DNA of 5,796 bases from an uncultured Erythrobacter sp. (lineage in GTDB: Bacteria; Pseudomonadota; Alphaproteobacteria; Sphingomonadales; Sphingomonadaceae). The notes beneath the pieces are model-generated. The model made no database searches. It saw only the letters and a program-made list of their open reading frames with translations, and was not told where the DNA came from. This document shows, one piece after another, positions 1 to 5,796 of the stretch. The DNA is taken from contig CAMYIQ010000291.1 in NCBI GenBank assembly GCA_947258465.1, positions 1-5,796 on the forward strand, written 5' to 3'. Both the position numbers and the translations under genes were made by a program. How positions within the stretch are numbered: the first letter of the stretch is position 1; every line of letters begins with the position of its first letter.

Positions 1-90
1 GTTCCCGCATTGTGTGGCGCTGCTCCCCCCTTTGGCCTAAGCTGGCGAGGCACCAGAACATAAGCAGTTCGCAATACGGAATTTCACGTT
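1..90. other. Non-coding leader upstream of gyrA
   Basis: I see no supportable gene here. The gyrA reading frame is closed upstream by an in-frame TAA at 61-63, and no start codon lies between that stop and the TTG at 91. A promoter for gyrA is expected in or before this stretch. A TTGGCC at 32-37 is a possible -35-like element, but no convincing -10 follows at 16-18 bases (CATAAG at 59-64 is too far), so I do not call a promoter. A C-run at 25-30 followed by TTT does not form an obvious hairpin terminator. The only ribosome-binding candidate is ACGGA at 76-80, about 10 bases before the TTG, which is a weak match. Confidence 0.5.
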
Positions 91-2928
91 TTGTCCAACG
101 ACACCGACATCCTGGATACCCCCGCCCCCGGCGGCGATGATTACGCACGCATCGACATCGTCGACGAGATGAAAACGAGCTATCTCGATTACGCGATGAG
201 CGTGATCGTCAGCCGTGCCCTGCCCGATGTGCGCGACGGTCTGAAACCGGTCCACCGCCGTATTCTTTTCGCCAGCCAAGAAGGTGGGTTCGTCGCGGGG
301 CGTCCCTATCGCAAGAGCGCGAAGATCGTCGGTGACGTGATGGGTAACTATCACCCGCATGGCGATTCCGCGATTTACGATGCCCTCGCCCGCATGACGC
401 AGGACTGGTCGTTGCGCGTGCCCCTGGTCGATGGCCAGGGAAACTTCGGTTCGATGGACCCCGATCCGCCCGCCAGCATGCGTTACACCGAGGCGCGGCT
501 TGCGCGTGTGGCAAATGCCCTGCTCGACGATCTCGACAAGGATACTGTCGATTTCACCGACAACTATGACGGGTCGCGGCGAGAGCCGACTGTCCTTCCC
601 GCCCGCTTCCCCAACTTGCTGGTCAACGGCGCCGGCGGGATCGCGGTCGGCATGGCAACCAATATCCCGCCACATAATCTCGGCGAAGTGATCGATGGCT
701 GCCTCGCATTCATCGAAAACCCGGCCATCACCTCGGAAGAGCTGTTCGAGATCATTCCGGGACCCGACTTCCCAACCGCTCCCCTGATACTCGGCAAATC
801 GGGCGCCCGCGCGGCATATACCACCGGACGCGGTTCGATTCTGATGCGCGCGCGCCATGAGATCGAGACCAAGGGCAATCGGCAGGCGATCGTGCTGTCT
901 GCGATCCCCTATCAGGTCGGCAAGAGCGGCTTGGTCGAAAAGATCGCCGAAGCGGCCAAGGAGAAGCGGATCGAGGGAGTCTCGGACATTCGCGACGAAT
1001 CGAGCCGCGAAGGCGTTCGGGTCGTCGTCGATCTCAAGCGCGACGCCTCACCCGAAGTCGTGCTCAACCAGATTTGGCGTTACACGCCCGCGCAGGCGAG
1101 TTTCCCGGCCAATATGCTCGCTATTCGCGGCGGTCGGCCCGAGGTTCTTACCCTTCGCGACTTCGTACAGGCCTTTATCGGCTTCCGCGAGGAAGTTATC
1201 ACCCGGCGCACCAAGTTCGAGCTGAACAAGGCGCGCGAACGGGCGCATATCTTGCTGGGCCTCGTCGTCGCAGTTTCGAACCTCGACGAGGTCGTGGCGA
1301 TGATCCGCGGATCGTCCAATCCGGCCGATGCCCGCACCAAATTGCTCACCAAGGAATGGCCGATCGGCGATATTGCGCAGTATATCGCGCTGGTCGAAGC
1401 AATCGAACCGAACGACGAGCAGACCGGCGGGACCTATCGACTGTCCGAACGTCAGGTGAAAGCCATTCTCGACCTGCGACTTCATCGCCTGACTGCGCTC
1501 GGTCGCGATGAGATCGGCGGCGAACTGAAGGAACTCAGCTACGCCATCGAGGAATATCTTTCCATCCTGGCGGATCGCGTAAAGCTCTACGGCGTCCTGC
1601 GCGAAGAACTCGTTGAAATCCGCAACACTTACGCGACCCCGCGCATCACCGAAATCGCCCCCGCCTGGGACGGGATCGAGGATGAGGACCTCATCGAGCG
1701 CGAGGAAATGGTCGTGACGGTGACCCATAGCGGCTACATCAAACGCACTCCGCTGGACGCTTTCCGCGCGCAGAACCGCGGCGGCAAGGGCCGCAGCGGG
1801 ATGGCGACGAAGGATGAAGACGCCGTAGTCGAGATGTTCGTCACCTCGACCCACAACCCGGTGCTGTTCTTCACCAATACGGGCCGCGTCTATCGCCTGA
1901 AGGTCTGGAAGCTGCCCGAAGGAGGTCCGCAGACCAAGGGTCGGCCTATGGTCAACCTCCTGCCCTTGGGCGATGAAGAGCGAGTCACCAATGTTCTCCC
2001 GCTCCCGGAGGACGAGAACGAATGGGCGAAACTCAACATCGTCTTCGCGACCGAACAAGGCATGGTGCGCCGCAACTCGATGGATGCCTTCACCAATGTC
2101 CCCAGCAACGGCAAATACGCGATGGGCTTCGTCGAGGGCAGCGGCGACCGCCTTATCGGCGTGCGCTTGCTGACCGAGGATCAGGAGATCTTCCTCGCTT
2201 CCGATGCCGGCAAGGCTATCCGATTCGCTGCCAGCGACGCGCGCGAGACGAAAAGCCGCACCGGCATCGGGGTGCGCGGCATGAAATTGAAGGATGGGGA
2301 AAAGGTCGTCTCGATGGCCGTGCTCGACGCAGGCGAACGCGATACCGAGGTTCGCGATGCTTATCTGCGTGCCGCCGACTGGAAGAACAACGAGAACGCC
2401 CCGACGCTCGACCGGGATAAGATCACCGAAATGGCCGAGGCGGAGGAGTTCATTCTCACGCTGACTGCCAACGGCTATGGCAAGATTTCCTCCGCCTACG
2501 AATATCGTACTACCGGGCGTGGTGGCCAGGGCCTGACCAATATCGGCGAACCTTCGAGTAATCCAAACCGGAATGGCCATGTCGTGGCCAGTTTCCCGGT
2601 CCGTCATGGCATGCAGTTGATGCTGGTAACCGACCAGGCCAAACTGATCCGTCTGCCGCTCACTTTCCGCCATTTGATAGATGGCGGGTTCGAGAGCCAT
2701 GAGGGCTTCTCGATTTCGGGCCGCGGGTCTTCGGGCGTGCGCATCTTCAATGTGGCGAAGGGCGAACAGATCGTCAAAGCTGCAAGGATCGACGAAAACG
2801 AGGAACCGGAAAACGAAGCCGAGGAAGCGGTGGCGGATGAGATCGCGGATCGCGGCGGCTTCGACAAGACCGAGCCTTACACCACCAAGCATTCGGACAA
2901 GAATATCGACGGGGAACCGGGCGGATGA
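91..2928 (+). CDS. gyrA: DNA gyrase subunit A
   Basis: GyrA is the DNA breakage-reunion subunit of the cytoplasmic A2B2 gyrase, which introduces negative supercoils using ATP hydrolysed by GyrB. The 945-residue product is complete and somewhat longer than E. coli GyrA (about 875). The N-terminal region carries SYLDYAMSVIV (30-40) and RALPDVRDGLKPVHRR (42-57). The quinolone-resistance region is HPHGDSAIYD (88-97), with S93 and D97 matching E. coli S83 and D87, so it looks wild type. The catalytic tyrosine is Y132, preceded by R131 (RYTEARL). The GyrA-box is QNRGGKG (561-567), which marks gyrase rather than topoisomerase IV ParC and opens the C-terminal beta-pinwheel. An insertion of roughly 40 residues (about 747-784) interrupts the pinwheel, and the tail (about 901-917) is acidic. 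TTG is the only possible start: the frame is closed by TAA at 61-63 and the next in-frame ATG (codon 27) would cut into conserved sequence. The stop overlaps the next gene's ATG. Confidence 0.97.
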   Translation: MSNDTDILDTPAPGGDDYARIDIVDEMKTSYLDYAMSVIVSRALPDVRDGLKPVHRRILFASQEGGFVAGRPYRKSAKIVGDVMGNYHPHGDSAIYDALARMTQDWSLRVPLVDGQGNFGSMDPDPPASMRYTEARLARVANALLDDLDKDTVDFTDNYDGSRREPTVLPARFPNLLVNGAGGIAVGMATNIPPHNLGEVIDGCLAFIENPAITSEELFEIIPGPDFPTAPLILGKSGARAAYTTGRGSILMRARHEIETKGNRQAIVLSAIPYQVGKSGLVEKIAEAAKEKRIEGVSDIRDESSREGVRVVVDLKRDASPEVVLNQIWRYTPAQASFPANMLAIRGGRPEVLTLRDFVQAFIGFREEVITRRTKFELNKARERAHILLGLVVAVSNLDEVVAMIRGSSNPADARTKLLTKEWPIGDIAQYIALVEAIEPNDEQTGGTYRLSERQVKAILDLRLHRLTALGRDEIGGELKELSYAIEEYLSILADRVKLYGVLREELVEIRNTYATPRITEIAPAWDGIEDEDLIEREEMVVTVTHSGYIKRTPLDAFRAQNRGGKGRSGMATKDEDAVVEMFVTSTHNPVLFFTNTGRVYRLKVWKLPEGGPQTKGRPMVNLLPLGDEERVTNVLPLPEDENEWAKLNIVFATEQGMVRRNSMDAFTNVPSNGKYAMGFVEGSGDRLIGVRLLTEDQEIFLASDAGKAIRFAASDARETKSRTGIGVRGMKLKDGEKVVSMAVLDAGERDTEVRDAYLRAADWKNNENAPTLDRDKITEMAEAEEFILTLTANGYGKISSAYEYRTTGRGGQGLTNIGEPSSNPNRNGHVVASFPVRHGMQLMLVTDQAKLIRLPLTFRHLIDGGFESHEGFSISGRGSSGVRIFNVAKGEQIVKAARIDENEEPENEAEEAVADEIADRGGFDKTEPYTTKHSDKNIDGEPGG

Positions 2929-3767
2929 ACCTGACGGTCGAGCCCAGCGGCAAGACGTGCGGCGCGTATGTCACCGGGCTCGACCTATCGCAGCCGCCAA
3001 CGGATCGGGTGACGGCGGAAATTCGCTCGCTCTGGCTCGAACACAAAGTGCTTGCTTTTCCCGACCAGTCGATGAGCGATGACGCGCTCGAAGCTTTCAC
3101 GCTTGCAATGGGGGGCTTCGGCGAGGACCCTTTCTTCGCACCGATAGAGGGACGCGAGCATATCGCCGCCATTCTGCGCGAGGCTGGGGAACAGACGCCT
3201 CTCTTCGCCGAGAATTGGCACAGTGACTGGAGCTTCCTCGAACATCCGCCCGCTGGAACCTGCCTGCTGGCCGTCGATATCCCGCCAGTGGGCGGCGATA
3301 CGCTGTTCGCCGATCAGGCCGCCGCATTCGCTGCCCTGCCCGAACACCGCAAGGACTACCTGCGCGAACTGACCGCGATTCATAGCGCTAAGCTCGCTTA
3401 TGCACCTGAAGGCACCTATGGAAAGCGCGACGAAGGGCGTTCGATGGCGATCGAACCGGATGAGAGCGCACGCGCGACTCAACAGCATCCGCTCGTCCAA
3501 CGCCATCCCGAAACCGGCGTAGAATGCCTTTATTCCACGCTTGGCTATATCGTCGGGATAGAAGGTATGGATCAGGCCGAAGCGATCGCGCTGCTATCCG
3601 ACCTCGCGCGGTGGCAGGCGCGCGATGCGTTCGTCTATCGCCACGAATGGAAGCCCGACATGCTGGTCATGTGGGACAATCGCTCGGTCCTGCACAAGGC
3701 GACCGGCGGATATGAGGGATATCGGCGCGAACTGCACCGGACCACGATTGCAGCCTGGAGCGGCTAA
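2925..3767 (+). CDS. TauD/TfdA-family Fe(II)/2-oxoglutarate-dependent dioxygenase
   Basis: This is a predicted cytoplasmic non-haem iron oxygenase that couples oxidative decarboxylation of 2-oxoglutarate to hydroxylation of an unknown substrate. The 280 residues match the family size (E. coli TauD is about 283). The opening (GAYVTGLDLSQP, 13-24) is typical of the family and supports the ATG start. The iron-binding facial triad is visible as H99 and D101 (NWHSDWSF) plus H257 (WDNRSVLH). T126 (GGDT) and R268 fit 2-oxoglutarate binding, and R272 sits where TauD uses an arginine for the substrate's acidic group. By my remembered alignment, other taurine-contacting positions differ (H70 to D68, Y73 to F71, N95 to A95), so taurine is unlikely as substrate and I give no gene symbol. 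The ATG overlaps the gyrA stop by 4 bases, with GGGGAA at 2911-2916 as a possible ribosome site, which suggests translational coupling. The 3' end interlocks with the convergent gene. Confidence 0.9.
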   Translation: MNLTVEPSGKTCGAYVTGLDLSQPPTDRVTAEIRSLWLEHKVLAFPDQSMSDDALEAFTLAMGGFGEDPFFAPIEGREHIAAILREAGEQTPLFAENWHSDWSFLEHPPAGTCLLAVDIPPVGGDTLFADQAAAFAALPEHRKDYLRELTAIHSAKLAYAPEGTYGKRDEGRSMAIEPDESARATQQHPLVQRHPETGVECLYSTLGYIVGIEGMDQAEAIALLSDLARWQARDAFVYRHEWKPDMLVMWDNRSVLHKATGGYEGYRRELHRTTIAAWSG

Positions 3768-4432
3768 GCCCCTGCGCGGGTTGGGTCTTTGCGCAGAGTC
3801 TGGACGACGCCGGTGGCGATCAGGAACTGTCCGCCATAGTAAAGGGGCCAAATGAGCCACTCGGTGACCACTCTCGGCAGTGCCCCTGCCTCTCCGGCGA
3901 AAATCAGCAAATCGCTGACCACGAACATAACCGCGCCGGTCCCGACCCGATAGCGCGGGAATCGGCTCAGCCATGCCGCTGCGGCCATTGCGCCGACCAC
4001 CGCGGAGTAGGCTGTCGCGACAAACCAGTTGTCCACCGGATAGGTAATCAAACCGGCAATCACCGGTGTCAGGAGAAGAAGCGCGGCGGCGGTCATCACC
4101 TGACTGCTGCTGGCATGTTCGCGCCGATTGCGCAGGTAGAGAGCGATGGCAATCGCGTGGCCCACCGCAAAAAGGCTGCCTCCGCCCAGGAAGCTGAGTT
4201 CGAGAGCAACGTCGCCCATAGCGCCGAACATGAGGACAGCAGCGATCAGGAGACCATCGACGCCCTTGCCCCGAAACGCCGCGTAAATGGCCAGAAAGGC
4301 AACGCCCGCACCCTTCCACAACATGAGCCATGCACCGCCGATCGGATCATCGGACACGAAGAAATAGCTGACACCGGCAACGAGGCTGGCAAGAAGCCAA
4401 GGGCGATGTTTGGCAAGAGCGGGATGAGGCAT
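3764..4432 (-). CDS. YhhN/TMEM86-family membrane protein (putative lysoplasmalogenase)
   Basis: This is a 222-residue, strongly hydrophobic inner-membrane protein with about seven to eight predicted helices (roughly 12-28, 32-52, 58-79, 82-100, 111-130, 136-155, 163-180, 190-210). Motifs fit the YhhN family: a GD pair in FGAMGDVAL (69-77, D74), H92 in FAVGHAIAIALYL (88-100), the SD pair in MFVVSDLLIFAG (169-180, D174), and a late glutamine in YYGGQFLIATG (198-208, Q202). Characterised relatives (human TMEM86B, Legionella YhhN) hydrolyse the vinyl-ether bond of lysoplasmalogens. Whether this organism has such lipids is unknown, so the activity is inferred from the family only. The ATG at 4432 is preceded on this strand by GAGG (4440-4437), four bases upstream, which supports the start. 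The gene converges on the dioxygenase gene, sharing CTAA for the two stops, and diverges from trmFO across 53 bases. It appears monocistronic within the window. Confidence 0.85.
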   Translation of the reverse strand: MPHPALAKHRPWLLASLVAGVSYFFVSDDPIGGAWLMLWKGAGVAFLAIYAAFRGKGVDGLLIAAVLMFGAMGDVALELSFLGGGSLFAVGHAIAIALYLRNRREHASSSQVMTAAALLLLTPVIAGLITYPVDNWFVATAYSAVVGAMAAAAWLSRFPRYRVGTGAVMFVVSDLLIFAGEAGALPRVVTEWLIWPLYYGGQFLIATGVVQTLRKDPTRAGA

Positions 4433-4444
4433 GCAGCCTCGCTA

Positions 4445-4470
4445 GGCCTTGTCGAGGGGGCCTTGCAAGG
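4445..4470. repeat. Short direct repeat GGCCTTG x2 plus 10-bp perfect palindrome
   Basis: GGCCTTG occurs at 4445-4451 and again at 4459-4465, a period of 14 bases. The second copy runs into the perfect palindrome CCTTGCAAGG at 4461-4470. The palindrome lies in the middle of the divergent spacer, where an operator could affect both genes, and it ends 3 bases before the trmFO ribosome-binding site. It has no loop, so a DNA-protein site is more plausible than an RNA hairpin. Elements this short can arise by chance in GC-rich DNA, so function is uncertain. Confidence 0.35.
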
Positions 4471-4473
4471 ATT

Positions 4474-4478
4474 AGGGG
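4474..4478 (+). promoter_or_regulatory. Ribosome-binding site for trmFO
   Basis: AGGGG lies 7 bases before the ATG at 4486, a good Shine-Dalgarno match at normal spacing. It supports that ATG over the next in-frame ATG (codon 34), which would remove the FAD-binding glycine motif. Confidence 0.65.
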
Positions 4479-4485
4479 CCGCGCG

Positions 4486-5796
4486 ATGACCCATGATATC
4501 CACATTATCGGCGGCGGCCTGGCCGGCAGCGAGGCCGCCTGGCAACTCGCCCGGCGCGGTTTCAAGGTGCGTTTGTCGGAAATGCGCGGCAGCGGCGAAA
4601 TGACACCCGCCCACCAGACCGACGGGCTGGCCGAACTCGTCTGTTCGAACAGTTTCCGTTCGGACGATGACACCAAGAACGCGGTCGGCCTGCTGCATCA
4701 CGAGATGCGCCGGCTCGACAGTCTCATCATGCGCGCGGGCGAAGTTGCGCGCGTACCGGCCGGTTCGGCCATGGCTGTCGACCGCGATGTCTTTTCCGCC
4801 GAAGTCCAGCGCACGCTGCAGGAACATCCAAATGTTACCGTGGTGCGCGAACGGGTCGATGCCCTACCCGAAGACGGTCTCGCCATCGTAGCGACCGGGC
4901 CGCTGACCGCACAGGCGCTGGCCGACAGCATCGTGGGCGCAACCGGGCAGGACCGGCTTGCCTTTTTCGATGCGATCGCGCCGATCGTCCACCACGACAG
5001 CATCGACATGAGCAAATGCTGGATCCAGTCGCGCTGGAACAAGCGTACCGAGGCCAGCAACGAAGAAGGCGATTACATCAACTGCCCGATGACCAAGGAG
5101 CAGTATCTCGCCTTCCATCAGGGTCTGATCGACGGCGAGAAGACCGAGTTTAAGGAATGGGAAGCGGACACGCCCTATTTCGACGGCTGCATGCCGATCG
5201 AGGTGATGGCCGCGCGCGGGGTGGAGACGATGCGTTACGGGCCGATGAAGGGTGTCGGCCTCGATAATCCCTACGATACGAACGAGGAGCATCCGCAGGG
5301 CCGCTGGCCCTATGCGGTGGTGCAGCTACGGCAGGACAACAAGCTCGGCACACTGTGGAACATGGTCGGCTTCCAGACCAAGCTGAAATACGGAGCGCAG
5401 ATCGAGCTCTTTCGAACCATCCCCGGACTGGAAAACGCCGAATTCGCGCGGCTCGGCGGGCTGCATCGCAACACGTTCATCAACTCACCGCTGGTTCTCG
5501 ACCGGCAATTGCGCCTGCGCGGTGGCGAACATATCCGCTTCGCCGGGCAGATCACCGGCTGCGAAGGCTATGTCGAAAGCTCTGCCGTGGGGCTGATGGC
5601 GGGCCTGATGGCAGCCGCAGAGCTGGCCGGGCGCGATTGGTCGTCGCCACCGCGCACCACCGCCTTCGGCGCATTGTTGTCGCATATTACCGGCGATGCG
5701 GAGGCGGCCACGTTCCAGCCCATGAACGTCAATTTCGGCCTCTTCCCGCCGCTGCATGATGTTGGCAAGAAGGTTCGCAAGGAAGCCTATACCAAC
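4486..5796 (+). CDS. trmFO: Folate/FAD-dependent tRNA (uracil-54-C5)-methyltransferase TrmFO, 3' end cut by window
   Basis: TrmFO makes 5-methyluridine at position 54 in the T-loop of tRNAs, using 5,10-methylenetetrahydrofolate as carbon donor and reduced FAD, in place of the S-adenosylmethionine enzyme TrmA. I translated the frame from the ATG at 4486 to the last base: 437 codons without a stop. The FAD-binding Rossmann motif IIGGGLAGSEAA (7-18) is at the N-terminus. C53 (VCSNSFRSD, 52-60) and C235 (FDGCMPIE, 232-239) match the two cysteines needed for catalysis in Bacillus subtilis TrmFO (C53, C226). Further family marks are QSRWNKRTE, the GidA-like FAGQITGCEGYVES (352-365) and FQPMNVNFGLFPPL (410-423). 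MnmG is excluded by length and by these motifs. The family is usually about 435-475 residues, so only a short C-terminal piece should be missing. It is divergent from the yhhN-like gene, with AGGGG seven bases upstream of the start. Confidence 0.95.
   Translation, partial: MTHDIHIIGGGLAGSEAAWQLARRGFKVRLSEMRGSGEMTPAHQTDGLAELVCSNSFRSDDDTKNAVGLLHHEMRRLDSLIMRAGEVARVPAGSAMAVDRDVFSAEVQRTLQEHPNVTVVRERVDALPEDGLAIVATGPLTAQALADSIVGATGQDRLAFFDAIAPIVHHDSIDMSKCWIQSRWNKRTEASNEEGDYINCPMTKEQYLAFHQGLIDGEKTEFKEWEADTPYFDGCMPIEVMAARGVETMRYGPMKGVGLDNPYDTNEEHPQGRWPYAVVQLRQDNKLGTLWNMVGFQTKLKYGAQIELFRTIPGLENAEFARLGGLHRNTFINSPLVLDRQLRLRGGEHIRFAGQITGCEGYVESSAVGLMAGLMAAAELAGRDWSSPPRTTAFGALLSHITGDAEAATFQPMNVNFGLFPPLHDVGKKVRKEAYTN

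Larger units (their letters stand above)
4433..4485. promoter_or_regulatory. Divergent intergenic region between the yhhN-like gene and trmFO
   Basis: This 53-base gap separates two start codons that point away from each other, so it must hold at least the translation signals, and possibly a promoter, for both genes. On the minus strand GAGG (4440-4437) serves the yhhN-like gene. On the plus strand AGGGG (4474-4478) serves trmFO. TTGCAA at 4463-4468 reads as a weak -35-like hexamer on either strand and TTGTCG at 4449-4454 is another, but neither has a convincing -10 partner at normal spacing. Promoters may therefore lie partly inside the opposing coding regions. The assignment as a regulatory region comes from geometry, not from a recognised binding motif. 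Confidence 0.4.

Noticed and set aside
352..381. Possible quinolone-resistance substitution in gyrA
   Set aside because: The residues matching E. coli S83 and D87 are S93 and D97, the sensitive forms, so no resistance change is seen here.
37..858. Open frame of 273 codons on the minus strand over the gyrA 5' end
   Set aside because: Same cause as the larger antisense frame: it mirrors conserved gyrA codons, has no recognisable motif, and would leave gyrA no separate promoter region.
1048..2892. Open frame of 614 codons on the minus strand, antisense to gyrA
   Set aside because: It is wholly inside gyrA and antisense to well-conserved gyrase sequence. Long antisense frames are expected from GC-rich codon use, and the translation shows no recognisable domain.
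91..2928. ParC (topoisomerase IV subunit A) as an alternative identity
   Set aside because: The GyrA-box QNRGGKG at residues 561-567, the full-length pinwheel and the overall match to alphaproteobacterial GyrA favour gyrase.
3594..4331. Open frame of 245 codons on the minus strand overlapping the yhhN-like gene
   Set aside because: It is rich in R, G and S in an out-of-phase register and conflicts with the clear membrane-protein frame at 3764-4432, which carries family motifs.
4246..4827. Open frame of 193 codons on the minus strand across the yhhN-trmFO spacer
   Set aside because: It lies antisense to the conserved trmFO N-terminus, and its latter half is an out-of-frame reading of the yhhN-like gene.
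4486..5796. MnmG/GidA as an alternative identity for the trmFO product
   Set aside because: The two share a GidA-like fold, but the SNSFRSD and FQPMNVNFGLFPPL motifs and the size are those of TrmFO; MnmG is about 620 residues.
1..5796. A novel defence, mobile or CRISPR-like system
   Set aside because: Almost all of the window is four recognisable genes, with only 143 non-coding bases. I saw no repeat array, transposase, integrase, terminal inverted repeats or compositional break.

Overview
This window is a compact stretch of chromosome from a GC-rich alphaproteobacterium, most likely in Sphingomonadales (Erythrobacter/Qipengyuania-like). That placement is my recognition from memory, not a database result. 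It rests on the GyrA N-terminal wording (ASQEGGFVAGRPYRKSAK, then GSMDPDPPASMRYTEARL), on the insertion in the GyrA C-terminal domain, on the use of folate-dependent TrmFO for tRNA m5U54, and on GC-biased third codon positions.

Layout. Positions 1-90 are a non-coding leader. Positions 91-2928 (+) encode a complete DNA gyrase subunit A that starts at TTG. Positions 2925-3767 (+) encode a complete TauD/TfdA-type Fe(II)/2-oxoglutarate dioxygenase whose ATG overlaps the gyrA stop (ATGA). Positions 3764-4432 (-) encode a complete YhhN/TMEM86-family membrane protein that converges on the dioxygenase gene, with the two stop codons interlocked in one CTAA. Positions 4433-4485 are a 53-base divergent spacer with a small palindrome and a short direct repeat. 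Positions 4486-5796 (+) encode TrmFO, which runs off the window end with 437 codons visible.

How the genes relate. gyrA and the dioxygenase gene look like a translationally coupled pair, but no functional link between supercoiling and this dioxygenase is evident. The yhhN-like gene and trmFO are divergently transcribed from a very short spacer. Two products are core housekeeping functions (DNA topology, tRNA T-loop methylation). The other two are accessory metabolic or membrane functions with unproven substrates.

I found no mobile element, CRISPR array, RNA gene, prophage or defence-like module. The region reads as ordinary chromosome. The points worth a second look are modest: the gyrA-dioxygenase coupling, the dioxygenase's apparently non-taurine pocket, the interlocked convergent stops, and the palindrome/repeat in the divergent spacer.
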